From Dechloromonas sp. Dech2017 (lineage in GTDB: Bacteria; Pseudomonadota; Gammaproteobacteria; Burkholderiales; Rhodocyclaceae): a DNA stretch of 64,000 bases. Positions 17,480 through 25,317 of the stretch are shown in pieces. Numbering within the stretch: position 1 is the stretch's first letter; each line of letters starts with the position of its first letter. A program made the position numbers and the translations under genes. Where the stretch lies: assembly GCA_009469585.1 (NCBI GenBank), contig SSXW01000017.1, positions 16,101 to 80,100 on the forward strand. Reading direction: 5' to 3'. The notes below the pieces were generated by a model. The model saw nothing but the letters and a program-made list of their open reading frames with translations. It ran no database searches and was not told where the DNA came from.

Positions 17480-18037
17480 ATGCTGTTGAATCGCTACGAA
17501 CCCTACTTCTTCAATTCCAATTTCCGCGAAGCCGCCCCCGATGCGGCCTGGGAAGCCTACCGCGGCGAACTGGTGCTGATCGAGGGCGAAGTGGCCGACG
17601 CCCAGGGCCGCCGCAAGCCGCCCGTCGCCCTCTTCAAGCAGGCCGTCGTGCTCGCCCAGGGCGACGAACTGAAGCTGATCTCCGGCTCGCTGGAAGAACT
17701 GCAGCACTGGCCGGCCTTCATGGAAAAGTACGGGGCCGACCTCAATCCGGCGACGGTGGCCGTGATGTTCACCGTCAACATCCCCAAGCCCTTCGTGTCC
17801 ACCATCAACGGCGCCACCGTCGCCTTCATCCCGCTCACCGAAGGCCTGTGCTGGAACGAGCTGATCGACCTGGCAGCGCTCGACAAGGGCGATTTCAAGG
17901 GGCAGGGCGCCGCCGAAAAGGTGCTCACCGTATTCGACGCCTTCAAGGGCCACAAGTACAAGTATCCCGAAACCAGCGTCGAGGAAGCCCTGAAGACGAC
18001 CAACAACGCCAAGCGCGAAGTGCACGGCGCCGTCTGA
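17480..18037 (+). CDS. Unknown nif-coregulated protein (185 aa)
   Basis: 185 aa, soluble, preceded by GGGAGG. It starts MLLNRYEPYFFNSNFREAAP. No catalytic motif or Cys cluster is visible and I do not recognise a family. It lies 27 bp behind the SIR2-like gene, and its stop overlaps the hemerythrin start (TGATG). Shared control with the NifA-type promoter at 16565 is therefore likely. Confidence 0.72.
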   Translation: MLLNRYEPYFFNSNFREAAPDAAWEAYRGELVLIEGEVADAQGRRKPPVALFKQAVVLAQGDELKLISGSLEELQHWPAFMEKYGADLNPATVAVMFTVNIPKPFVSTINGATVAFIPLTEGLCWNELIDLAALDKGDFKGQGAAEKVLTVFDAFKGHKYKYPETSVEEALKTTNNAKREVHGAV

Positions 18038-18411
18038 TGCCCTGGCTCGAACAGCAAGCCCTCGGGGTGGCCGAGATGGACGCCACCCACCGGGAATTCG
18101 TCGAGCTGGCCGACGCCCTGATGGTGGCCGGCGACGCCGAGTTCCCGGAGCTTTTCGTCCAGTTGCACGAACACACCGTGCGCCACTTCGAGCACGAGGG
18201 CCAGCTGATGAAGACCTGCCGCTTCCCGGCCACCGGCGAGCACAACAGCGAACACCTGCGCGTGCTCGGCGAACTGGCCTACTTCGCCCGCGGCGTCAAG
18301 GCCGGCCGGCTGGCGGCCGCCAGGGCCTACGCCAGGGCGCTGCCGGCCTGGTTCGCCACCCACCTGGCGACCATGGATGCGGCGCTGGCCGCCTGCCTGA
18401 AGAAAAGCTGA
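18037..18411 (+). CDS. Bacteriohemerythrin
   Basis: 124 aa, a single four-helix hemerythrin domain. Diiron ligands appear as H in DATHREFVEL, H and E in HEHTVRHFEHEG, H in HNSEHLRVL, and H-x4-D in WFATHLATMD. Such proteins bind O2 reversibly at a non-heme diiron site. In a nif unit the natural reading is oxygen delivery to respiration or oxygen removal near nitrogenase. Start codon overlaps the previous stop. Confidence 0.92.
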   Translation: MPWLEQQALGVAEMDATHREFVELADALMVAGDAEFPELFVQLHEHTVRHFEHEGQLMKTCRFPATGEHNSEHLRVLGELAYFARGVKAGRLAAARAYARALPAWFATHLATMDAALAACLKKS

Positions 18412-18540
18412 CAGGCAACCCGGCTTCCGGCTGCCGGAACTATCGTTCCCCCGGCGGTTCAAATGACTTGTGGGTCGGCCAGTCCGGCAGTTTCGGCTGG
18501 CAGGCCGTGATCTCGTTTCTGCGGAGAAGGGAGGCGTCCA

Positions 18541-19521
18541 ATGAAAACGAACAAGCATCCGGAACGGCGCAAGGGGACGCCAAGGGCCTGGGTGATGCGG
18601 CAGATGCGCCTGCCGCTGATCATCGCCTCGGTATTCTGCTCGATGTCGCATGCCGGCGCCGGCCAGGAGTCTTTCGACAAGCCGACGGTGAACAGCCGCA
18701 AGATGGGTCTCGACATCAAGGTCAAGGGCGACGGCTGGGGTTCGGCCCGGCCGGAAGCGATCGAGAACGTGCTGTACTCGGTGGCCGACGAACTGATGTC
18801 GCGCCTGCCCAACAAGCTCAACAAGCCGATCGTCGTCACCCACACCAAGAGCAACCCGGTCGCCCTCTACGACCGCGGCCCGAACGGCGAATACCTGGTG
18901 CACCTCCACGCCAGTGGACAGAGCTGGCACCTCTACGTTTACGAGTTCGCCCACGAGCTGTGCCACATCCTCTCCAACTACGAGGAACACGTCGGGGCCG
19001 AGACCAAGAAATACAACCAGTGGTTCGAGGAAACCCTGTGCGAGACGGCTTCCCTCTACACCCTGAAGAGCCTCGCAGAAACCTGGGAGAAAACGCCGCC
19101 CAGCCCGGAATTGTCGGCGCGCAGCAAGAACCTGCGGCGCTTTTTCGAGCACCTGGTCGGCGAGGGGCATCGCCAGTTGCCGTCCTATGCGCCGCTCGCC
19201 AGCTGGCTCGAGGAACACAAGGACGACCTGCGCCAGAACCCCTACCTGCGTGAAAAGAACGAGGTGGTCGCCAACCTGCTGCTGCCGCTGTTCCAGAGCA
19301 ATCCGCAGAACTGGGATGCGCTGACCTATCTCAATCTCGACCCGGCCGATGCCCGTAGCAGCCTGGAAGACTACCTGCGCCACTGGTACCAGAACGCGCC
19401 GCTCGAACACAAGCATTTCGTGGCCAGCGTGCTCTCGCTGATGTGGGAAGGCGAGGGCGCGCCACCCAGCCTGGCGACGGGCCGCGACACGGCGGTGCTG
19501 AGCGCGGCGGTGGCCGAATAA
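18541..19521 (+). CDS. Putative exported zinc metallopeptidase-like protein (HELCH)
   Basis: 326 aa. The basic N-terminus followed by LPLIIASVFCSMSHAGAG looks like a signal peptide. EFAHELCHIL at about residue 140 has the HExxH zinc-protease core, and a downstream WFEETLCETASLYT could provide the third ligand (E), as in gluzincin-like enzymes. I do not recognise the exact family. It is not obviously tied to nif: 129 bp separate it from the hemerythrin gene and no sigma54 site precedes it. Confidence 0.7.
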   Translation: MKTNKHPERRKGTPRAWVMRQMRLPLIIASVFCSMSHAGAGQESFDKPTVNSRKMGLDIKVKGDGWGSARPEAIENVLYSVADELMSRLPNKLNKPIVVTHTKSNPVALYDRGPNGEYLVHLHASGQSWHLYVYEFAHELCHILSNYEEHVGAETKKYNQWFEETLCETASLYTLKSLAETWEKTPPSPELSARSKNLRRFFEHLVGEGHRQLPSYAPLASWLEEHKDDLRQNPYLREKNEVVANLLLPLFQSNPQNWDALTYLNLDPADARSSLEDYLRHWYQNAPLEHKHFVASVLSLMWEGEGAPPSLATGRDTAVLSAAVAE

Positions 19522-19695
19522 GCGGCGGAATAAGCGGCCGAAATATTTTTTGGCAGGGCAGAACTATTTTCATGTCATGCCAGTCAACGCTATACCGCGA
19601 CAGCAAAAACATGCGGCCCCGGTCACCGAGCAAGTGCTGGGACACTGATATACCGAGCGGATTGAGGGAGGAACCTTGACGCAAGGAGACATATC

Positions 19696-20073
19696 ATGAA
19701 ACAAAACCTGTCTTTGAAATCGGGAATCTGCCTGCTGGCACTCGCCTCTTTCAGCATCGGCCCCGTCTCTGCCGCCTCCTTCGACGGCGATCTCTACAAC
19801 GATATCCAGGATCAGCACAAACTGCAGCAATGGACCAGTACCGCCGTGCATGGCGCCCAAGGCCCGATTCGTTCGGACTTCGTCGATGTGCAACCGACGG
19901 CCGCTGACAACTACGACTCGATTTCGCAATATCACGCCAGCCAGAGCTTCGACATGGCTTCTGGCGAATACGGTGCCCAGGGCCGGATCGCTTCCGAATC
20001 CGACATGGTGATGCAGCGCAACCGCGAAGAGTGGCGCAACCTGACCGGTCCGTTCGACGGCAGTGCCGACTGA
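19696..20073 (+). CDS. Small exported protein of unknown function
   Basis: 125 aa with a clear signal peptide (SGICLLALASFSIGPVSAAS, cleavage after about residue 28) and AAGGAG before the ATG. The mature part is short and acidic, with two similar YHASQ/HGAQG-type segments (VHGAQGPIRSD and EYGAQGRIASE). No Cys, no membrane anchor, no recognised family. A hairpin terminator follows at 20169. Confidence 0.75.
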   Translation: MKQNLSLKSGICLLALASFSIGPVSAASFDGDLYNDIQDQHKLQQWTSTAVHGAQGPIRSDFVDVQPTAADNYDSISQYHASQSFDMASGEYGAQGRIASESDMVMQRNREEWRNLTGPFDGSAD

Positions 20074-20168
20074 GTTCCGGTCGATAGCGCGGGCTTCAAT
20101 CCTTCGCCGGCGCTGGATGACGAAAAGCGGCAGAGGTGTCGCGACGACCGAGTGAAATCCGGCGCCAA

Positions 20169-20196
20169 GAGGCCAGACAGCGAGTCTGGCCTTTCT
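20169..20196 (+). terminator. Intrinsic terminator between the exported protein and draG
   Basis: AGGCCAGAC-AGCGA-GTCTGGCCT followed by TTCTC. The nine-pair stem lies between convergent genes and could act on both strands. Confidence 0.7.
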
Positions 20197-20212
20197 CGTT
20201 GACCGTGCTGTT

Positions 20213-21193
20213 TCAGGCCGGCGTCGGCGATGCCTGCGGCTGCATGCCGGCCTGCAGGAGAAGGTTTTTCGCCTGTCTTTCGCAGGCCTGGCGGGTCGAA
20301 TCCTCGAGCGCCGCCAGCCAGCGGCGGGGTATGCCTTCCAGCCCGTAGCGCGCCCCGGCCAGCATGCCGGCGATGGCGCCGGTGGTGTCGGCGTCGCCGC
20401 CGCGGTTGACCACGTCGACCAGGCAATCCTCGAAGCTTTCGGTGGCGAAGAAGGACTGGAGGACGGCCTTCAGGGTGTCGACGACGTAGCCGCTGGGGTT
20501 TTCGCAGCGCTTCTTGTCGTAGGCGAAAACCGGGTGCTGGCTGGCCAGCTTTTCGGCGCGCCGGCGTTCGACATCGATGGGATCGCGCCCGGCGAGCAGG
20601 TCCTGGACCATGAAGATCAGCGTTTCGCAGGCGGCGTCGGACAGCACGTTGTGGTGGGTGACATGGGCCTGGGCGCGGTTGGCGAAAATGCAGGTTTTTT
20701 CCGGTTGACCGTAGCAGGCCAGCGCCACCGGCAGCACGCGCATGGCGGCGCCGTTGCCGGCATCGTGCTCGGAGGCGGGGGCTTGCGGGTTGCCGGTCTG
20801 GCGGAAGGCGACCAGGTTGCGGCGCACGGTGTTGCCGATATCGACCGGCTTGGCGCGCATCCAGTCGTCGAAGGCGCGGGCGGCGGCAGTCGCCTCGACG
20901 CCGCCGGTGGCCAGGATGGCGTCACCGAGGGCGAGCGACATGGTGGTGTCGTCGGTGACCCGGCCGGCCTTCAGGCGCAGCCAGCCGCCGCCGGTGATCT
21001 GGTCGTGCACGCCGTGGCGCTGGCGGATTTCGTTGGGGGTCATGAATTCGACGGTGGCGCCGAGCGCATCGCCGATGGCCAGGCCGAGATAGGCGGCGAC
21101 GCCGCGGCCGAGGTGCGGCGGTTCGCCGGGAGGCGGGGCGGCCCGGCGGCGAACCGGGGCGTTGCGGGCGATCAGTTCTCGGGTCCAAAACAT
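20213..21193 (-). CDS. draG: ADP-ribosyl-[dinitrogenase reductase] glycohydrolase DraG
   Basis: 326 aa from the ATG at 21193. GLAIGDALGATVEFM, VTDDTTMSLALGDAI and GGDADTTGAIAGMLAGARYG carry the Asp/Glu/Thr residues that bind the two Mn ions in DraG. It removes ADP-ribose from NifH and so reactivates nitrogenase, the counterpart of draT at 8415. Here draG is 11 kb from draT and instead ends the nifB-nifQ operon, overlapping nifQ by 22 bases. Upstream in-frame sequence is nifQ in another frame, so the longer open frame to 21490 is not used. A dispersed repeat lies inside (20683-20715). Confidence 0.95.
   Translation of the reverse strand: MFWTRELIARNAPVRRRAAPPPGEPPHLGRGVAAYLGLAIGDALGATVEFMTPNEIRQRHGVHDQITGGGWLRLKAGRVTDDTTMSLALGDAILATGGVEATAAARAFDDWMRAKPVDIGNTVRRNLVAFRQTGNPQAPASEHDAGNGAAMRVLPVALACYGQPEKTCIFANRAQAHVTHHNVLSDAACETLIFMVQDLLAGRDPIDVERRRAEKLASQHPVFAYDKKRCENPSGYVVDTLKAVLQSFFATESFEDCLVDVVNRGGDADTTGAIAGMLAGARYGLEGIPRRWLAALEDSTRQACERQAKNLLLQAGMQPQASPTPA
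20683..20715 (-). repeat. Dispersed repeat, copy 4 (inside draG)
   Basis: On the minus strand GCTACGGTCAACCGG then A6 and ATTTT tracts. It encodes CYGQPEKTCIFAN in DraG. Confidence 0.65.
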
Positions 21194-21744
21194 TTGGCAA
21201 AGTCCGCACAGACCCCGCACGACGGTGCCGGGCAAACATAGATGCCTTCCCGCGAGCAGACCTGGCGGTAAAGGAATTTTTTCCACTTCATGTCGCCGCT
21301 GTTGGATTCGGCGAGGCCGGGGAAGTTCACGCGCATCAGCGCGCTCAGCTGGTCGCGGCTGGACAGCCCGAGATCCTGCCACAGGTGGTCGCTGCCGGCG
21401 CAGGCGGTGGCGACGATGCGCGACATCCAGGCGGCGGAAGGGAGGGCGCGGTCGCACTCGTCGGCGAGCAGCTTGTAGAGGTCTTCCCATTCGGGAATGA
21501 CGATGGCCGGGCGGTTCACGATGGCCAGCCTGGCCCCGGGAAAATACTCGGCGAGCAGCCGGGCATGATCCTCGGGCCCGAGGCCGAGGTCGGCCGGCAG
21601 GCAGCCGAAGCCGGCGCTCTGGCCGGCGACCAGGGAGGCCAACAGGGAACGGTTGGGGTCGCCGGCAGCATCTCCGCGGGCCGGGCTGGCGAGCAGCACG
21701 GCTTGCTGGGCGAGGCGATAGGGGGCGCGGTCCGGGCCGTTCAT
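21172..21744 (-). CDS. nifQ: NifQ, molybdenum donor for FeMo-cofactor synthesis
   Basis: 190 aa. The C-terminal C-x7-C-x4-C-x2-C-x5-C array (CSREGIYVCPAPSC then GVCADFAKC) is the NifQ signature. NifQ carries a Mo-Fe-S cluster and supplies Mo to NifE/N-NifH. RQVCSREGIY and the preceding MRVNFPGLAESN-type motif also fit. It lies between the FeSII-like ferredoxin gene and draG on the same strand. Confidence 0.95.
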   Translation of the reverse strand: MNGPDRAPYRLAQQAVLLASPARGDAAGDPNRSLLASLVAGQSAGFGCLPADLGLGPEDHARLLAEYFPGARLAIVNRPAIVIPEWEDLYKLLADECDRALPSAAWMSRIVATACAGSDHLWQDLGLSSRDQLSALMRVNFPGLAESNSGDMKWKKFLYRQVCSREGIYVCPAPSCGVCADFAKCFGPEN

Positions 21745-21762
21745 GGTGGCCTCCGATTCAGG

Positions 21763-22125
21763 TCACTTGCTCGGGTACTCGACCAGGATGTCTTCGTCGC
21801 GAACGACCATCTGGCAGGCCAGGCGCCATTGCGTCGGGGGAATATCGTCGACGTACATCTGCTCGACCTCGGCCTTGGTGATGTGGCCGAGTTCGGTCAG
21901 CGCGGCGACTTCGCGGACATTGAGCGGGCCGCCCATCGGCGTGCGCTTGCTGTCCACCGACGAGACCTTGACCAGGCAGGTGCCGCAGTTGCCTTCCTGG
22001 CAACCGAAGTCGATCGGGATGTGGTGTTCCTTGGCCAGCCCCAGGATGGTCTGGGTGTGGCTGCCGGCGACGGCATAGACCGTCTTGTCCTTGTGCATTG
22101 GGCTGCTGAAAGTGATGAGGGCCAT
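21763..22125 (-). CDS. [2Fe-2S] ferredoxin, FeSII (Shethna protein II)-like
   Basis: 120 aa with CQEGNCGTCLVKV and the fourth Cys in RLACQMVV. Length, the insertion between the clusters (ALTELGHITKAEVEQMYVDD) and the DIPPTQWRLACQ ending resemble Azotobacter FeSII. That protein binds nitrogenase under oxygen stress and locks it in an inactive but protected complex. The gene is second of two plant-type ferredoxins in tandem in the nifB-nifQ operon. A plain electron-transfer role (FdxD) cannot be excluded. Confidence 0.85.
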   Translation of the reverse strand: MALITFSSPMHKDKTVYAVAGSHTQTILGLAKEHHIPIDFGCQEGNCGTCLVKVSSVDSKRTPMGGPLNVREVAALTELGHITKAEVEQMYVDDIPPTQWRLACQMVVRDEDILVEYPSK

Positions 22126-22204
22126 TTCTAAAGTTCTCCGGAAAAGCGGGTTGATTTGGGTTTTCTCTGATGCGGTTGGGCGTTTGCTTTTAATCTTGTT
22201 CGGT

Positions 22205-22492
22205 TCAGGCCGGGCGAACGACGATCTCGCCGCCGATGATCTGGGCCTGGCAGGCCAGGCGGTGGCCGCGCGGCGCCATGTTGTCCTTGAGCACCTGGTC
22301 TTCGAGCACGCTCGGCGCGGCGAGGTTTTCGCCGCCGGAAACGACCTTGGTCAGGCAGGTGCAGCATTCGCCCTCGCGGCAGCCATAGGTGATGCCGGCC
22401 CCGACTTTTTCCGACACTTCGATGAGCCGGGTGCCGGCCGGCACGGTGACCGAGACGGCGATATCCTGGAAGGTGACTTTGGCTTTAGGCAT
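22205..22492 (-). CDS. [2Fe-2S] plant-type ferredoxin (95 aa)
   Basis: Cluster motif CREGECCTCLTKV with the fourth Cys in HRLACQAQI. It is shorter than the next gene's product and lacks the FeSII insertion, so it is more likely an ordinary low-potential carrier of the FdxD/FdVI type. It lies 111 bp behind the flavodiiron gene and 79 bp before the FeSII-like gene. Confidence 0.88.
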   Translation of the reverse strand: MPKAKVTFQDIAVSVTVPAGTRLIEVSEKVGAGITYGCREGECCTCLTKVVSGGENLAAPSVLEDQVLKDNMAPRGHRLACQAQIIGGEIVVRPA

Positions 22493-22603
22493 TGCGATTT
22501 CCTTTCCTGGGTTTGACGCAGAGGCGCAGAGACGCGGAGCAACGACGGAGATGCGCCTTGCTCCGCGCCTCTGCGTCTCGGCGTTTGATGGGGACCTTGA
22601 TCG

Positions 22604-23875
22604 TCATGCCAGTGCCGCCATGTCGATCTCGCGGTTTTCCATCTGGCCGGTCAGGTGGCGGGCCAGGCTTTCGCCGAGCTGGCGGCATTCGTCGAGTTCG
22701 CCGTTGTCCGGCACCAGCTTGATGCGCAGGCCGTCGACCGGAACGCGCAGCTTGAGGCCGCGCAGGCGGTCCTCGATCAGGCGCACCGCCTCGCCGCTCC
22801 AGCCATAGGAGCCGAAGGCGGCACCGAGCTTGCCCTTGACGTTGACCGTGGTCAGCGACGACAGCACGTCCCAGATCGGCTTGACCGCGTCGGCATTGAT
22901 GGTCGGGCTGCCGAAGGCGAGGCCGTCGGCTTCCTCGATCAGGTCGGTGAAGATGCCCGATTCGCCGCCTTCGAGGTCGTAGAGCGAGACGCGCACGCCG
23001 GCGATGCGCTCGGCGCCGGCGGCCAATGCCTCGGCCATGCGCCGGGTGTTGCCGTAGGCCGAGATGTAGAAGACGACCAGCGTCTTTTCGCTGCGCGCCT
23101 CGTTGAACAGCCGCGGCGTGGCCAGCTCGCGGTAGCGGTGCACGTAGTCGCGCGGCGCGTGGCGCAGGATGGGGCCGTGGGCCGGGGCGATCAGGTTGAT
23201 CGCTAGCGGTTCGATGAGCGCGATGGCGTCGAGCACGTACTCGCGGAAGGGCCGCATGATGTGCGCGTAGTAGTACTCGAACGAGAAGCGGAAATCGCCG
23301 GCCATGTCGTTGAACAGCCGGGCGTCGCAGAAGTGGCAGCCGAAGACGTCGCCGGAGAAGAGCAGCCCGTCCTCGACCAGGTAGGTGCATTGGGTGTCCG
23401 GCCAGTGCAGGTAGGGCGTGTGCAGGAAACGCAGCGTGCGCCCGCCGAGGTCGACCTCGTCGTCGGTGGTCACCGGGATGTATTCGGGCGCCTTCTCGCC
23501 GGTCGGCTTCAACAGCGCCTTCAGCATCATCTGCGCCCGGCTCGACAGATAGACGCGGGCCTGCGGCGCGCGCTTCAACAGCTCGGGCAGGGCGCCGCTG
23601 TGGTCGGGTTCGAGGTGGTTGAGGACGATGACGCTGATCTCGTCGTAGCGGGCGACCGATTCGAGGCGGGCGAAGAAGGTGTCGGCGAATTCCTCCTTGA
23701 CGGTGTCGACGATGGCGACGCCGGTCTCGCCGCGCACCACGTAGCTGTTGTAGCTGGTGCCGTTGGCCGTCTTCAGGATGATGTCGAAATTGCGCAGATG
23801 CGGGTCCAGCGCGCCCACCCAGTGGACGCCCGGTGCAATCTCCACGGCGCGATCAGTGAGTCCCGCAGCCGGCAT
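22604..23875 (-). CDS. Flavodiiron protein (A-type, FprA-like)
   Basis: 423 aa from the ATG at 23875 (GAGG seven bases upstream). The N-terminal metallo-beta-lactamase domain has H87-x-E89-x-D91-H92, with further ligands in HWPDTQ, SGDVFG and PAHGPIL. The C-terminal flavodoxin domain starts near 265 (LVVFYISAYGNTRRMAEAL). Such proteins reduce O2 to water or NO to N2O at a diiron-FMN centre, fed by rubredoxin or NADH reductases. In a nif operon the likely duty is oxygen removal. No rubredoxin is adjacent; the neighbouring ferredoxins may donate electrons. It overlaps nifO by 23 bases. Confidence 0.93.
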   Translation of the reverse strand: MPAAGLTDRAVEIAPGVHWVGALDPHLRNFDIILKTANGTSYNSYVVRGETGVAIVDTVKEEFADTFFARLESVARYDEISVIVLNHLEPDHSGALPELLKRAPQARVYLSSRAQMMLKALLKPTGEKAPEYIPVTTDDEVDLGGRTLRFLHTPYLHWPDTQCTYLVEDGLLFSGDVFGCHFCDARLFNDMAGDFRFSFEYYYAHIMRPFREYVLDAIALIEPLAINLIAPAHGPILRHAPRDYVHRYRELATPRLFNEARSEKTLVVFYISAYGNTRRMAEALAAGAERIAGVRVSLYDLEGGESGIFTDLIEEADGLAFGSPTINADAVKPIWDVLSSLTTVNVKGKLGAAFGSYGWSGEAVRLIEDRLRGLKLRVPVDGLRIKLVPDNGELDECRQLGESLARHLTGQMENREIDMAALA

Positions 23876-24323
23876 GGGATTCCTCATGCTCATGTTGGTG
23901 GCTGCCGCAGCTGCCGTGGCCTTCCGGCCCATGCACGCAGGCCTCGATGTCGCCCTCGGGCAGCTCGACGTCGTTCAGCCCGATCCAGGCGTCGACCGCC
24001 GCCGTGTCGAAACCGACCATGCGTTCCTCGCCGACTTCCATCAGCGGCCGGCGGATGAGCAGCGGGTTGGCCAGCAGCAGGTGCAGGGCGTCCTCGAAGC
24101 CGAGGCGCTCGGGAACGATCTCGCCCGCCTTGACGGCCGGCGCGGCGCGGTTGAACCAGTCGGCGACCGGCAGCTGGCCGAGGAATTGCAAGAGGCGGTC
24201 GGCCGTCCACGCCTCGGCCTTGAGGCTTTTGGCCTGGACGGTGTGGCCGGCGGCGGCGAGCAGGGTTTTCTGGCGGAGGTTGCCTTTGCAGCCGGGTTTT
24301 TCGTAGAAGGTGATGGTGGTCAT
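23853..24323 (-). CDS. nifO: NifO, ArsC-like nitrogenase-associated protein with metal-binding tail
   Basis: 156 aa. Residues 1-115 are an ArsC/Spx thioredoxin-like domain (ITFYEKPGCKGNLRQKTLL, IRRPLMEVGEERMVGFD) as in Azotobacter NifO. The last ~25 residues are rich in His and Cys (GHGSCGSHQHEHEESHAGCG), which looks able to bind metal such as Mo, Fe or Ni. NifO has been linked to Mo allocation between nitrogenase and nitrate reductase. It follows fdxN in the ancestral order but is now separated from it by inverted-repeat element A. Confidence 0.92.
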   Translation of the reverse strand: MTTITFYEKPGCKGNLRQKTLLAAAGHTVQAKSLKAEAWTADRLLQFLGQLPVADWFNRAAPAVKAGEIVPERLGFEDALHLLLANPLLIRRPLMEVGEERMVGFDTAAVDAWIGLNDVELPEGDIEACVHGPEGHGSCGSHQHEHEESHAGCGTH

Positions 24324-24350
24324 TTTTAAGTGAAATTTTTTGGTTTCTGA

Positions 24351-24930
24351 ACCGCTGTTTTCCGCCGTTGACCGGCGGCATTACTTTTTTTTGCTTCGCC
24401 AAAAGAAAGTAAGCAAAGAAAAGGCGACCCTGGGTCGGCGCCCCCTTCGGGGGTTCCCTGCGCTACTCGGCTGACGCGGGGGCACCCCAAGAGTACTTCC
24501 TCGCAATGCTTCGCATTGCTCAGGGCGCTGCGCAACTCGGGGCTTTGCCCCTCAGACAGTGCTCGCCCTTTTTCCGCGCCAGCCTGCGTTGCTCGGCGCC
24601 TCTCAAGGGGCCCGGTACACCGAACGGAGTTTTTCGGTTTTTGGCAAAAATTCCCGTTGACCGCAGCAATCGATTTTTCGGCAGAGCCGTCGTGCCGCGA
24701 CGCCTTTCGGGTCCCCCTAGAAGACGCCGAGCAACGCAGGCGGGCCGGGGGTAGTCGGCGAGGACTGTCTGAGGGGCGCAGCCCCGAGTTCCGCAGCCGC
24801 CCGGCCCGTCGAGTAGCGCAGGGAACCGGGCAAAGCCCGGCGTCGACTCGGGGGTCGCCTTTTCTTTGGCTACTTTCTTTTGGCGAAGCAAAAGAAAGTA
24901 CGCCCGCGGTCAACGCGGAAAACTGCGGTT
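24351..24930. mobile_element. Large inverted-repeat element A (~580 bp), non-autonomous
   Basis: The ends are GCTTCGCCAAAAGAAAGTA plus CAAAGAAAAGGCGACCC and the reverse complement, followed inward by ~200 bp arms that also pair (CTGCGCTACTCG, ACTCGGGGC, GCCCCTCAGACAG, GCCTGCGTTGCTCGGCG and their complements). The centre carries a dispersed repeat copy. Several long open frames cross it but they follow repeat sequence and have no gene features. It lies between fdxN and nifO inside one operon. A second copy in opposite orientation is at 45362-45955. Confidence 0.85.
24629..24667 (-). repeat. Dispersed repeat, copy 5 (centre of element A)
   Basis: On the minus strand GCTGCGGTCAACGGG, then ATTTTT, A5 and A5 tracts. 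Confidence 0.72.
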
Positions 24931-25038
24931 CAAAAAAACCGCCCCGCGCTTCAAGGGCCAAAACCAGTGGTTGAACAAATGCCGAAGCGGGGGCAGGGCC
25001 CGCAGGCCCTTCCCCCATTCGCGTGGGCGAAAAAAGGC

Positions 25039-25317
25039 TTACGCCGCTTCCCGCCACAATCCAAACTCCTTCAGCTTCTCGATCGGGATGCCAGTCAGCG
25101 ACCCCGGCGGGTTCAAAAACTCGCCGAGTTCATTGACGATGGCCATCTCGATCGGACAGATCGCTGCGCACTGCGGCACGCTGTGATCGCCCAGGCACTC
25201 GGTGCATTTCCCGTCGTCGATCAGGAAATGCGGCGTCTCCTGGTAGATCGCATCGTTCGGGCAGACATCGACGCAGGCCCAGCAATTGACGCAGGATTGG
25301 GTGATTTGCAGGGCCAT
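25039..25317 (-). CDS. fdxN: 2[4Fe-4S] ferredoxin FdxN
   Basis: 92 aa with CVNCWACVDVCP and C-x2-C-x8-C-x3-CP (CTECLGDHSVPQCAAICP), the nifB-linked FdxN pattern with an insertion in the second motif. In Azotobacter FdxN supports NifB-cofactor synthesis. It starts immediately after the nifB stop (TAA then ATG), so the two are coupled. Confidence 0.93.
   Translation of the reverse strand: MALQITQSCVNCWACVDVCPNDAIYQETPHFLIDDGKCTECLGDHSVPQCAAICPIEMAIVNELGEFLNPPGSLTGIPIEKLKEFGLWREAA

Noticed and set aside
24326..25057. Open frames of 80-245 codons across elements A and B
   Set aside because: They follow the repeat, exist in several frames and both strands, have no ribosome sites, and copy A and B give different truncations.
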